A stretch of DNA of 17,673 bases from Sulfurovum sp. (GTDB taxonomy: Bacteria; Campylobacterota; Campylobacteria; Campylobacterales; Sulfurovaceae), in assembly GCA_020726085.1 (NCBI GenBank), contig DYTG01000025.1:1-17673 (forward strand), given 5' to 3'. A program made the position numbers and the translations under genes. Below, in pieces: positions 1 through 6,694 of the stretch. The notes under the pieces are model-generated. The model was given only the letters and a program-made list of their open reading frames with translations, did no database searches and was not told the DNA's origin. Each line of letters starts with the position of its first letter. The stretch's first letter is position 1.

Positions 1-35
1 GCCGATAAAAGAGACCTATTAAGTGCATAATCCAT
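1..35 (-). CDS. Possible 5' end of an unidentified minus-strand gene, cut by the window edge
   Basis: Reading leftward from 35, an ATG opens a frame (MDYALNRSLLS...) that runs off the edge without a stop. A Shine-Dalgarno-like AAAGGA lies about 8 bases upstream (near 44-49), the main reason for calling it. A second in-frame-independent ATG at 27 has no such site. Only eleven residues are visible, so no function can be assigned. If real, the gene is divergent from ybeY and shares the AT-rich gap at 36-200. Confidence 0.35.
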   Translation of the reverse strand, partial: MDYALNRSLLS

Positions 36-200
36 AGTATAAATCCTTTAAGATAAAGTTTAAGGCAAAGTCTTGAGATTGAAATTATATTATTTTTTAT
101 TATATTTTATCTTACTTCATAAATATTATTTTCTCTCAATATTGGCTTCAAAATTCCATCATAAACTACTTTAAAACTATATTGTGCTACTATTTTATTT
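36..200. other. AT-rich divergent intergenic region upstream of ybeY
   Basis: This 165-bp stretch is very AT-rich and carries no complete gene. A candidate -10 for ybeY is TATATT at 178-183, which would leave a leader of only about ten bases and fits the absence of a Shine-Dalgarno site before ybeY. The right end holds one copy of a 23-bp repeat (180-202). An open minus-strand frame without a start codon (about 221 to 107) is discussed in the findings. Confidence 0.4.
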
Positions 201-202
201 AT
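180..202. repeat. 23-bp near-identical repeat, copy 1 (beside ybeY start)
   Basis: The 23 bases at 180-202 match those at 15905-15927 at 22 of 23 positions; the one difference is G186 against A15911. The shared core is CTACTATTTTATTTAT. This copy runs into the ybeY start codon. The other lies upstream of fabZ on the opposite side of the window. Both are intergenic or start-proximal and AT-rich, so a promoter or regulator site is possible, but low complexity alone could produce part of the match. Confidence 0.5.
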
Positions 203-623
203 GATAACTTTAGATAATCAAACCCATAATAATGTAAACATTGATGTTTTGGAAGAGCTACTAGAGAGCCTAAGCGCCGCAGAAGTAGAGCTTGTTTTAT
301 GCGACAACCCCACTATTACCCTACTCAATTTGGAGCATAGAGGGATAGATAAACCCACCGATGTATTAAGCTTCCCGTTGGTGAGAGACTTTGATTTTAT
401 GCCCCTAGGAAGTGTCGTGATAAGTATTGAGACAGCTCAAGAGGTAGCTCAAACATTAGGACACTCGCTTCAAGATGAGATAGCCTTGCTCTTTATCCAC
501 GGAGTTTTGCATCTACTAGGCTATGATCACGAGATAGATAATGGAGAGATGAGAGCCAAAGAGGAGGCGTTAATAGAGCAATTTGGATTGCCCAACTCTT
601 TGATAGTGCGTACGGAGGAGTAG
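201..623 (+). CDS. ybeY: Endoribonuclease YbeY, rRNA maturation factor
   Basis: This is a 140-aa YbeY metalloprotein of the UPF0054 family, a single-strand endoribonuclease involved in 16S rRNA 3'-end processing and ribosome quality control. The zinc-binding signature H-x3-H-x5-H is intact at H100, H104 and H110 (IHGVLHLLGYDH). The family motif KPTDVLSFPL sits at residues 51-60 and LGSVVIS at about 69-75. Length is normal for the family. The start MITLDNQT fits the usual N-terminus and has no in-frame upstream alternative, although no Shine-Dalgarno site precedes it; near-leaderless initiation is possible. The stop at 621-623 abuts the next ATG at 624, and the Shine-Dalgarno GGAGGAG for that gene (614-620) lies inside the end of ybeY, so the two are probably co-transcribed and translationally linked. 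Confidence 0.93.
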   Translation: MITLDNQTHNNVNIDVLEELLESLSAAEVELVLCDNPTITLLNLEHRGIDKPTDVLSFPLVRDFDFMPLGSVVISIETAQEVAQTLGHSLQDEIALLFIHGVLHLLGYDHEIDNGEMRAKEEALIEQFGLPNSLIVRTEE

Positions 624-1559
624 ATGGATTTTTTGATTTTTGTTATCTCCATTGCTATTTTGATTGCAGGAGCCGATATGGTCATACGCTCTTCCAATGC
701 TTTGGCACTAAGGCTCAATGCGTCACATTTTGTCGTAGGGGCATTTTTGGTAGCATTGGGTACATCCCTACCAGAGATGAGCATAGCCCTAAGTGCCAAC
801 ACGCAAGGCAAAGCAGAAATGGCAATGGCAACACTGATTGGCAGTTCTATTTTAAACGTCACGCTTATTTTTGGCTCTATCTTTGTCTTTTCAAAATCCA
901 TTAAGATTGAGCGAGATTTTTTCAAAAAAGATGCTTTGTGGCTTTTGGCAACGCTTATACTCTTTGTGTTGGTTATTAGCGATGGTGCAATTGGCTATTT
1001 TGATGCTTTTGTGCTTTTGGCTTTGACGGGTTTTTACATCCTTTCACTCTTTGAAGATAGACACAAAAAACGTGGGGAGTTTTTACAAGAGATACTTCAA
1101 AACGCCCTTACGCTTCCTGTAACACTTTTTCTTTTGGTTGTTGGAGCGGTTTTTCTTATCGTTGGGGCAATATTTAGCGTCGATAGCGTCACGGATATTG
1201 CTACAAGGCTACATCTTGATAGATGGCACAGTGGGGTTATGATGATAGCCGTAGCTACAGCGCTGCCCGATTTGATACTTACCATTTTGGCGGTCTATCG
1301 CAACAAAGCCGAGATTGCCATTGCCAATATTTTGGGTTCTACTATCTCCAATCTAACGCTTGTAATAGCATTAAGTGCTTTGGCTACTCCCATTGTATTT
1401 GATTTTAATGCGCATCTTTTTGATTTGGGCGTGTTGATTCTAGCTTCATTGATGGTGGTTGTAATCGTTTTGACACACAGTTACAACCGCCTTATTGCAC
1501 TTTGTCTCTTTTTGATTGTGATACTTTACACAGAGAGACTGCTACACACTATTGCTTAA
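624..1559 (+). CDS. CaCA-family cation antiporter (YrbG-like calcium/sodium exchanger)
   Basis: This 311-aa integral membrane protein has about ten hydrophobic segments and the two inverted alpha-repeats of the Ca2+/cation antiporter superfamily. It probably exports Ca2+ (or another cation) across the inner membrane in exchange for Na+ or H+. Alpha-1 is canonical, with GTSLPE at residues 46-51 and GSSILN at about 73-78. Alpha-2 carries ATALPD at 211-216 and GSTISN at 238-243, so the expected G-T-S-x-P-E is changed in three places, including Glu to Asp at an ion-coordinating position. The start directly follows the ybeY stop, with GGAGGAG three bases upstream. The 3' end overlaps the convergent VWA gene by 11 bp (1549-1559). 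The exact ion cannot be read from the sequence. Confidence 0.88.
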   Translation: MDFLIFVISIAILIAGADMVIRSSNALALRLNASHFVVGAFLVALGTSLPEMSIALSANTQGKAEMAMATLIGSSILNVTLIFGSIFVFSKSIKIERDFFKKDALWLLATLILFVLVISDGAIGYFDAFVLLALTGFYILSLFEDRHKKRGEFLQEILQNALTLPVTLFLLVVGAVFLIVGAIFSVDSVTDIATRLHLDRWHSGVMMIAVATALPDLILTILAVYRNKAEIAIANILGSTISNLTLVIALSALATPIVFDFNAHLFDLGVLILASLMVVVIVLTHSYNRLIALCLFLIVILYTERLLHTIA

Positions 1560-3300
1560 ACTCCCAATCGTCGCTTTGTTTGCTAGACTTGATAAGGTAA
1601 TCAAGCACTTTAAGCTCCTCTTTGAGGCTCTTATCATCCAACTGCTCCATTTGAGTCGCAAAATGTTTTCTAAAGAGACTCAAGAGATTGTGATAGCCCT
1701 CACTAACGCTTAGTTTGCACGATTTTTTCTCCCACTCACTCACATGCAGGTAATAGGGCATATTTTCTGGACTAGAGATGCAGTGACGCTTTGTGAAGTC
1801 GGGTTGATGTTCAAGATACTCTACTTTATCGTTGCATCCCGCACGGGCATCAAGTAGCCAATTTTTCATCAACGAGACGTAGTTGCTTACCAAAATCGCT
1901 TTGGCGATACCGCTGTTATCGTATCTTGCCTCTTTGCCCTCAAAGGTGATACTTTGGCGTGTCTCGAAGCTTTTGCCCTCACGATTGGTATAGCTTACTT
2001 CTAGCTCAATATCTTGGGCGTTGCTTGTTTTTTCAAGTTTGAGCAATACTATACCTCCTTTGACTTTTTCATTGGAGTTTTTGGAGGGGAAGAGGGTATC
2101 AATCTCCATCAAACTGCCCGTTGATTTATTGGCATTGGGTGAGCCATAAACATCGACAATCTTATAGCTAGAGCTTTTGAGATTGAGTTTGAGATCAAAT
2201 ACAAGTGGCGTTACCATATACTCAAACTCACTAGCCAATACTTTTCTAAACTCTTTGTCGGAGTGGATTGAGAAGTAGTTTGCTCCTTTGGTTTTGGAGA
2301 CATACTCCACCAAATCGTTATTAAAATCAACCCCTACGCCGATAAACGTGGTATAGATTCCCTTTTGTGCAGCACCTTTTGCCATACCAAAAAGCCCCTC
2401 TTGGCTTAGCTCTCCGCTATTGGGTATGGCATCGGTGATAAAGATAATACGGTTTTCATAAGCCCTATCGTTAAGCTCAACTTTTGAAAAAAGCTCAACT
2501 CCCCTAGCGTATCCCTCGCTCCAATTGGTACCTCCCCTTTCTTGCAAATCCAAAATATGTTTTTGAATCATCTTCATATTGCTTTTGGCTATTTCACGCA
2601 AGGGTTTGGCACTGTACGCCCTATCATCAAAAAGTACGACACCTAAACGATCCTCATTTCTGAGGTGTTTTATCATCTCTACAATACTGCGATTGGCGAT
2701 TTGCATTTTGCTTTTGTCACTGTTGGCGTGTTGCTTTTTGCCCATACTATCGTAGTAGTAGCTATCAAATCGACTCCCCATAGAACCCGAAATATCCAAT
2801 ACGACTACCAAATTGAGCTTTTTGCGTGCAAAATCACTCTCTTTGACTCCCGAGTTGAGTCCTACGCTTAAATAATACTCATTTTCATCGGTGAAGATAT
2901 TTTTTGCAACGGCTTTGGAATAAGAGGGACAAAAGAGCGCTTTACACTCACCTAGCCCAATCCCCGTATCGAAATAGTGGCTGTAAAACTGCCCCTCATA
3001 GGTAATAGAGCTAAGTTTTGGCAAATAACCGTTTTTGATATTTTCAAAGAAATTATTTGTATCTTTAGCACCCCCCACCGAAAAACCAATCGTTTTACTC
3101 ATCGCACGAGAGGCTTCCATCATAGGAGCTGGAGCGATAGAAGAGACCACGACGGGCATTACGACTCCTTTGCCATTGTAGCTATCTTCGAGTATCTTCG
3201 TTGCGTTGTAGTCCCAATCATCAACCTCCTTCTCTTTGGTAGCTCCCCATGTCAACACCCCAAAAGTCATTAATGCTATAAGCCATTTCAAAAACCTCAT
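1549..3300 (-). CDS. Secreted von Willebrand factor type A domain protein
   Basis: This 583-aa protein has an N-terminal Sec signal (about residues 1-20, hydrophobic core then WGA-T) and no lipobox, so it is probably periplasmic or outer-surface. A VWA domain spans about 160-345. Its metal-ion-dependent adhesion site is complete: D169-x-S171-x-S173 (DISGSMGS), T258 (GGTNW) and D290 (FITDA), so divalent-metal ligand binding is expected. The C-terminal 240 residues look like a beta-rich region followed by a helical tail. Several cysteines (C119, C124 and four or so near the C-terminus) could form disulfides. The architecture resembles the YfbK-like proteins annotated as Ca-activated chloride channel homologues, but channel activity is not implied. 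The start at 3300 has a strong AGGAGG site and a TATAAT about 30 bases upstream. It appears monocistronic. Confidence 0.85.
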   Translation of the reverse strand: MRFLKWLIALMTFGVLTWGATKEKEVDDWDYNATKILEDSYNGKGVVMPVVVSSIAPAPMMEASRAMSKTIGFSVGGAKDTNNFFENIKNGYLPKLSSITYEGQFYSHYFDTGIGLGECKALFCPSYSKAVAKNIFTDENEYYLSVGLNSGVKESDFARKKLNLVVVLDISGSMGSRFDSYYYDSMGKKQHANSDKSKMQIANRSIVEMIKHLRNEDRLGVVLFDDRAYSAKPLREIAKSNMKMIQKHILDLQERGGTNWSEGYARGVELFSKVELNDRAYENRIIFITDAIPNSGELSQEGLFGMAKGAAQKGIYTTFIGVGVDFNNDLVEYVSKTKGANYFSIHSDKEFRKVLASEFEYMVTPLVFDLKLNLKSSSYKIVDVYGSPNANKSTGSLMEIDTLFPSKNSNEKVKGGIVLLKLEKTSNAQDIELEVSYTNREGKSFETRQSITFEGKEARYDNSGIAKAILVSNYVSLMKNWLLDARAGCNDKVEYLEHQPDFTKRHCISSPENMPYYLHVSEWEKKSCKLSVSEGYHNLLSLFRKHFATQMEQLDDKSLKEELKVLDYLIKSSKQSDDWEFKQ

Positions 3301-3328
3301 ACATCCTCCTTTAAAAATAAATTTTCAA

Positions 3329-3334
3329 ATTATA
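3329..3334 (-). promoter_or_regulatory. -10 element of the VWA gene promoter
   Basis: On the minus strand the hexamer reads TATAAT, a perfect consensus preceded by TTTG. It lies about 29 bases upstream of the VWA start codon and 20 upstream of its AGGAGG site. No convincing -35 box is present at the usual spacing, which is normal for Campylobacterota. Confidence 0.6.
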
Positions 3335-3575
3335 CAAAGATTTAATCAATGACACGGCTCAAAAATACCCTCTAGTCAAATATGCCCTTTATGCTCACTG
3401 CTTTGAACTTTCTTCTTGACTCTATCAAGCTAAAATGCCCGAAAAAGCCATTGGCAAAAGAGAGTAGGTGTACCATTAGAGAGAAGTTTTGGCACTATTA
3501 CTGATTATTGATTGGTTCTGAGAAGCTAGATTGCCCTTAAAGCTTTGTGAAGGTGTGTCAATAGCCTTACAAGCA

Positions 3576-3591
3576 AATTATGCTAAAATAA
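3576..3591 (+). promoter_or_regulatory. Extended -10 promoter for the 85-aa protein/trxC/response regulator unit
   Basis: The sequence AATTATGCTAAAATAA contains TGCTAAAAT (3581-3589), an extended -10 element. It would start transcription around 3596, 25 bases before the ATG at 3621. The identical 16 bases occur on the minus strand at 7264-7279 before the ankyrin gene. Its position argues against any start for the downstream gene as early as 3531. Confidence 0.65.
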
Positions 3592-3620
3592 CAAATCCAT
3601 TACAACAAAGGCAAAAGTGT

Positions 3621-3878
3621 ATGCTTCACGATACCATTACCCCCTACATCAAAAAACTCTCCTATCCTCTCAAAGAAGAAGAGGAGCTAAAAATTGCACT
3701 CAAACGATTGCTCACCAAAAAAGAGTTTAAGATAATTGAGTACAATGATGCTCAGCTTCCCGTCGATGAAAAGTTGCTCAAACTTCATGTGGATGCAAAG
3801 CGATTGGATGAGATGCAACAAAATCTTATCAAAAAATTAAACTATGAAAAAAATAAACATCAACTGATGCAAATTTAG
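3621..3878 (+). CDS. Hypothetical 85-aa charged helical protein
   Basis: I do not recognise this family. The 85-aa product is rich in Lys, Glu and Leu and looks almost wholly alpha-helical, with a heptad-like C-terminal half (LLKLHVDAKRLDEM), no signal peptide and no cysteines. I place the start at 3621 (MLHDTITPY) because AAAGG lies nine bases upstream and the extended -10 at 3581-3589 sits just before it; a longer frame from a TTG at 3531 would begin upstream of that promoter. The stop at 3876-3878 overlaps the Shine-Dalgarno site of the thioredoxin gene, and the next start is eight bases on, so the two are co-expressed. A small cytosolic partner or regulator is possible but unproven. Confidence 0.65.
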   Translation: MLHDTITPYIKKLSYPLKEEEELKIALKRLLTKKEFKIIEYNDAQLPVDEKLLKLHVDAKRLDEMQQNLIKKLNYEKNKHQLMQI

Positions 3879-3886
3879 GAGTCACT

Positions 3887-4315
3887 ATGTCTGTAAATGT
3901 TGTCTGTTCGCATTGTCTCAAAGTCAATAAGATTCCCGCAAAAGAGGCTTATATCAAAGCTAACTGCGGGGCGTGTAAAGCTTCACTGCTAGGAGTCGAA
4001 GCCAAAAGCGTAAATCAAAACCAATTTGAACGCTTCCTTGTCAATAGCGATATTCCTGTAATTGTCGATTTTTGGGCTTCGTGGTGTGGTCCATGTATGC
4101 AAATGGCTCCTGTTTTTAATGCCGTATCCCAAAAGCTCTCACCTCACGCCACGCTTATCAAAGTCAATAGCGACGAAGAGCAAAACCTCAGTGCTAAGTA
4201 TGCCATTCGTTCGATTCCTACTTTGATACTCTTCAAAAACGGCGTTGAGGTCGATAGAGTAAGCGGAGCATTAAGCGAAGCACGGCTTATTAATTGGATC
4301 AACCAATACCGATAA
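3887..4315 (+). CDS. trxC: Thioredoxin with N-terminal zinc ribbon (thioredoxin 2, TrxC type)
   Basis: This 142-aa cytosolic disulfide reductase has two parts. Residues 7-30 form a zinc-ribbon-like CxxC-x16-CxxC (C7, C10, C27, C30), the hallmark of TrxC/thioredoxin 2. Residues 45-142 form a thioredoxin fold with the active site WCGPC (W66-C70) and the cis-proline in SIPT (P111). Family members reduce protein disulfides and take part in oxidative-stress defence; the zinc site is redox-sensitive. The start at 3887 has AGGAG six bases upstream, overlapping the previous stop codon. Its own stop overlaps the response regulator start as TAATG (4313-4317), implying translational coupling. Confidence 0.92.
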   Translation: MSVNVVCSHCLKVNKIPAKEAYIKANCGACKASLLGVEAKSVNQNQFERFLVNSDIPVIVDFWASWCGPCMQMAPVFNAVSQKLSPHATLIKVNSDEEQNLSAKYAIRSIPTLILFKNGVEVDRVSGALSEARLINWINQYR

Positions 4316-4989
4316 TGTCCAAAGCAACTATACTTATTTTAGAAGATGATAGCAATCTCAACGACACGATAGTGGACTTTTTGGAAGAGAAGGACTACCG
4401 TATCGAACCAACCTTTAGTGGGATGGAAGCCCAAGATTTACTCTACGAAAAACGCTTTGATTTGCTTTTGCTTGATGTCAATGTCCCCTCTCCCAACGGG
4501 TTTGAGTTGCTTAAATGGGCAAGAGAGCAAGAGATAGATACCCCCACCATTTTCATCACATCGCTTAACAGTGTCGATGATTTGGAGATGGGTTTTGCAA
4601 GTGGGTGCGATGATTATATCCGCAAACCTTTTGTCCTCAAAGAGTTGCTTATTCGTATCGAAACACTCCTTAAGCGTAGCTTTTCAAATCGCAAACAAAC
4701 CATCCTTACCATTGATGAGCGTATCGGTTACAATACCCAAAGCGGTGAGCTTATCATCGGCAATCGAGCCTATGCTTTGGGCAAAAAAGAGTCTCAGTTG
4801 CTTAAAATCTTTGTCAAGCATACCAATGAAGTCTTAACCCACGAGTATATCTTTAGCCATTTGTGGAGCTTTGATGAGACCCCTAGTGATACTTCACTGC
4901 GTACTTACATCAAACATTTGCGTAAAATTTTGGGCAAAGAAAAAATCGAAAGCATCAAGCGTCAAGGGTATCGATTGCGGATAGATTAG
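4315..4989 (+). CDS. OmpR/PhoB-family response regulator
   Basis: This 224-aa two-component regulator has a receiver domain at residues 5-120, with the acidic pair D11-D12, phospho-acceptor D54 (LLLLDVNVP), a Ser/Thr in FITS near 82-85 and the conserved Lys in IRKPF. A winged-helix DNA-binding domain follows (about 137-224, with SLRTYIKHLRKIL as the recognition-helix region and GYRL in the wing). The start chosen at 4315 (MSKATILILEDD) forms a TAATG overlap with trxC; an extension to 4294 would only add unusual residues. No histidine kinase lies in the window, so it is an orphan here. Co-expression with trxC hints at envelope or redox-stress control, but the target genes cannot be read from the sequence. 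Confidence 0.88.
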   Translation: MSKATILILEDDSNLNDTIVDFLEEKDYRIEPTFSGMEAQDLLYEKRFDLLLLDVNVPSPNGFELLKWAREQEIDTPTIFITSLNSVDDLEMGFASGCDDYIRKPFVLKELLIRIETLLKRSFSNRKQTILTIDERIGYNTQSGELIIGNRAYALGKKESQLLKIFVKHTNEVLTHEYIFSHLWSFDETPSDTSLRTYIKHLRKILGKEKIESIKRQGYRLRID

Positions 4990-4995
4990 GAGATA

Positions 4996-6036
4996 TTATT
5001 GGGGTATAGAGAGATACTCGCCTACAAATTGGGAGCTACCGTGAGCAAGATAGGCTCTTAGTTCCAAAGCTTGTGTCAAAAAGATTGCACGGTTGGTATG
5101 GTAATAGGCATCTATTAGGTTAGCAAGGGTTACATCGCCTTGGATGAGTTCTTTGTGAAGTGTGGTGTTGGTGTGGTGTCTTAAAATAATATTGGCTAAT
5201 CCAATCTCTTTGACTCCCAAAAGATATTTACCTATGAAGTAATCCAAAGGCTTGGCGATGTAGTTGAGACAAAAAGGCGTACCAATAAGAGCCGCTTCAA
5301 GCGTAGCACTACCCGAACAAATAAAGGCAAAATCCGATTGATAAAGGGCTTGATGGGCATCGTGGGTGATCTCAAATCCCATACACTCTCCGTAGAGTTC
5401 ATCGATTTGATGTGGGCTAAAGATAGGGGGAATGACAAGTAGGGCTTTATTTATATCAAGCTTTTGGCGAAGTTGGCGATAGATAGGAAAGAGGCGTTTG
5501 ATTTCGCCAGGACGACTCCCTGGCATAAAAGAGACAACGCCGTTGTGTGTTAAGGAAGTTTTTTTGAGCTTAATTTCATCAAGGAGCGGATGTCCTATGT
5601 ATTGAGCTTTTGAGTTATATTGTGCAATCTCAAAAGGCAATATCCCAAAGAGTTTGTCGCAATACTCTTCAAGTAGCTTGATACGATAGGAGCGTGTCGC
5701 CCATGTTTGGGGCAAGATGTAGTAAACAATCTCTTTGCTAGGATACGCCTCTTTGATTTTTTGGGCTAGGGGCAGATTGAAGCCCGAAGAGTCCATCAAT
5801 AATACCCTATCGACATCTCGTGCCAACTCCACCATTTTAAGAGCTACACGCTTAAACCATCGATATTTTTTAAAAGCATCCACAAAACCCATAATGGCTA
5901 CATCGCTTACATCATAAAGAGGTGTGCCAAGTTCTTTGGAAAATATCCCCACCATCTCTATATCGTGAGTATATTTGAGCAACTCTTTGAGATGAAGATT
6001 GGATGAGGGTTCAAGTGCCAAAACCAACAGTTTCAT
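4996..6036 (-). CDS. lpxB: Lipid-A-disaccharide synthase (LpxB, GT19)
   Basis: This 346-aa glycosyltransferase is expected to join UDP-2,3-diacylglucosamine and lipid X into the lipid A disaccharide at the inner face of the inner membrane. Family signatures are present: LPQTWATRS at 108-116, MPGSRPGEI at 171-179 (nucleotide-sugar region) and CSGSATLEA at 240-248. The N-terminus reads LEPSSNLHL where enterobacterial LpxB has GEASGD, as I recall for Campylobacterota, and the protein is somewhat shorter than E. coli LpxB (382 aa). The start at 6036 has GGAGAG upstream. It is the last gene of the ankyrin-thiS-membrane protein-lpxB unit, nine bases after the previous stop, and ends convergently six bases from the response regulator with no obvious terminator. 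Confidence 0.93.
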   Translation of the reverse strand: MKLLVLALEPSSNLHLKELLKYTHDIEMVGIFSKELGTPLYDVSDVAIMGFVDAFKKYRWFKRVALKMVELARDVDRVLLMDSSGFNLPLAQKIKEAYPSKEIVYYILPQTWATRSYRIKLLEEYCDKLFGILPFEIAQYNSKAQYIGHPLLDEIKLKKTSLTHNGVVSFMPGSRPGEIKRLFPIYRQLRQKLDINKALLVIPPIFSPHQIDELYGECMGFEITHDAHQALYQSDFAFICSGSATLEAALIGTPFCLNYIAKPLDYFIGKYLLGVKEIGLANIILRHHTNTTLHKELIQGDVTLANLIDAYYHTNRAIFLTQALELRAYLAHGSSQFVGEYLSIPQ

Positions 6037-6045
6037 AGCTCTCTC

Positions 6046-6435
6046 CTATTTTTTGGGTGGTGGCGGCGGTGGAGGAGCGAAATATTTGCCCAGCACCACA
6101 AAACCAACCGCAAACCCCACAAGTCCAATAAGAGGCTTATAGGTAGCACTCCAATTAATCGCCGCTATGGGAGTATGGATAATAACACTCCACAACTCTT
6201 TGGGTTTGTCTTTCCAACTGTAATAGAATTTATCCAAAATACGTTGTGTTACTTCGGGGTCAAGATAGATGTAGGGATTTTGCGATACGATAATAAAAAG
6301 TACCGTCGCCACACCTATCGCAATAAAACCACCAATAATAATTTTAAGATTCTGCTTAATCATAAGCCCTGCAAATAGGGCAACAAAAAAGATAATGGAA
6401 GCCATTTTGGGATTGAGGGGTGCATTAAAATCCAT
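6046..6435 (-). CDS. Small membrane protein with a polyproline C-terminus
   Basis: I do not recognise this family. The 129-aa protein has three predicted membrane segments: about 12-27, 30-50 and 100-118. Between the second and third lies a roughly 50-residue polar stretch with several Trp and Tyr (YIYLDPE, FYYSWKDKP). It ends in an alanine, seven consecutive prolines and two lysines, which cannot be a helix and would protrude from the membrane as a stiff stub. The start has an excellent AAAGGAGA site. It sits between thiS (21 bp upstream) and lpxB (9 bp downstream), so it may be an envelope component, but nothing in the sequence proves a lipid A link. Confidence 0.7.
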   Translation of the reverse strand: MDFNAPLNPKMASIIFFVALFAGLMIKQNLKIIIGGFIAIGVATVLFIIVSQNPYIYLDPEVTQRILDKFYYSWKDKPKELWSVIIHTPIAAINWSATYKPLIGLVGFAVGFVVLGKYFAPPPPPPPKK

Positions 6436-6456
6436 AATATCTCCTTTGGTATTGTA

Positions 6457-6657
6457 TCATCCGCCACCCACAAAATCGAGCAAATCAACCCTATCGCCCT
6501 CGTTAAGTGTGAAGTTGTCCCAATCTTGCTTTTTGACAATCTCCATATTAACCGCACAAGCCATGATTTTGATACCTAAATTAAGCGATTGTATCAACGC
6601 TTCAATCGTGAGATGAGGGGCTACCTCTTTGGTTTGAGCGTTTAAGATTATCTCCAT
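6457..6657 (-). CDS. thiS: Sulfur carrier protein ThiS
   Basis: This 66-aa ubiquitin-like sulfur carrier ends in the diagnostic C-terminal glycines (DFVGGG). The terminal Gly is adenylated by ThiF and thiocarboxylated before giving sulfur to ThiG for the thiazole ring of thiamine. The family pattern is clear: IILN near the start, AVNMEIV and the DRVDLLDFVGGG end. The start at 6657 has a GGAGTAATCT leader. No thiF, thiG or thiH adjoins it; it lies between an ankyrin protein (37 bp upstream) and a small membrane protein, in the lpxB unit. A role in thiazole synthesis is most likely; service to another sulfur-transfer pathway is possible. Confidence 0.85.
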   Translation of the reverse strand: MEIILNAQTKEVAPHLTIEALIQSLNLGIKIMACAVNMEIVKKQDWDNFTLNEGDRVDLLDFVGGG

Positions 6658-6694
6658 AGATTACTCCTTTGTGGTGTTGGTGTGGTAGTTTTTA

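Larger units (their letters stand above)
3301..3620. other. 320-bp gene-free divergent region between the VWA gene and the 85-aa gene
   Basis: This holds the minus-strand promoter of the VWA gene on the left and the plus-strand promoter of the 85-aa gene on the right. In between (about 3350-3570) I see no complete gene, hairpin terminator or RNA gene. Short plus-strand frames without starts (one ending at 3419) read somewhat like protein in different frames, which could be a decayed gene, but I cannot identify a parent. Confidence 0.5.

Noticed and set aside
3416..3436. TTGACT followed by TAAAAT as a second plus-strand promoter
   Set aside because: The spacing is only nine bases, far from the 16-18 needed, and the TG extension is missing.
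3489..3505. TTGGCAC as a sigma-54 -24 element
   Set aside because: No GC-containing -12 element follows at the required spacing.
3531..3620. N-terminal extension of the 85-aa protein from a TTG at 3531
   Set aside because: The extended -10 element at 3581-3589 lies inside it, and the ATG at 3621 has its own Shine-Dalgarno site, so translation from 3531 is unlikely.
5023..5040. Hairpin in the convergent response regulator/lpxB region as a terminator
   Set aside because: The stem (GTAT with ATAC) is only four or five base pairs, lies inside lpxB and lacks a T-tract.
6046..6078. GGTGGCGGCGGTGG tract as a tandem repeat or mobile-element end
   Set aside because: It is simply the proline codons of the membrane protein's C-terminus read on the other strand.
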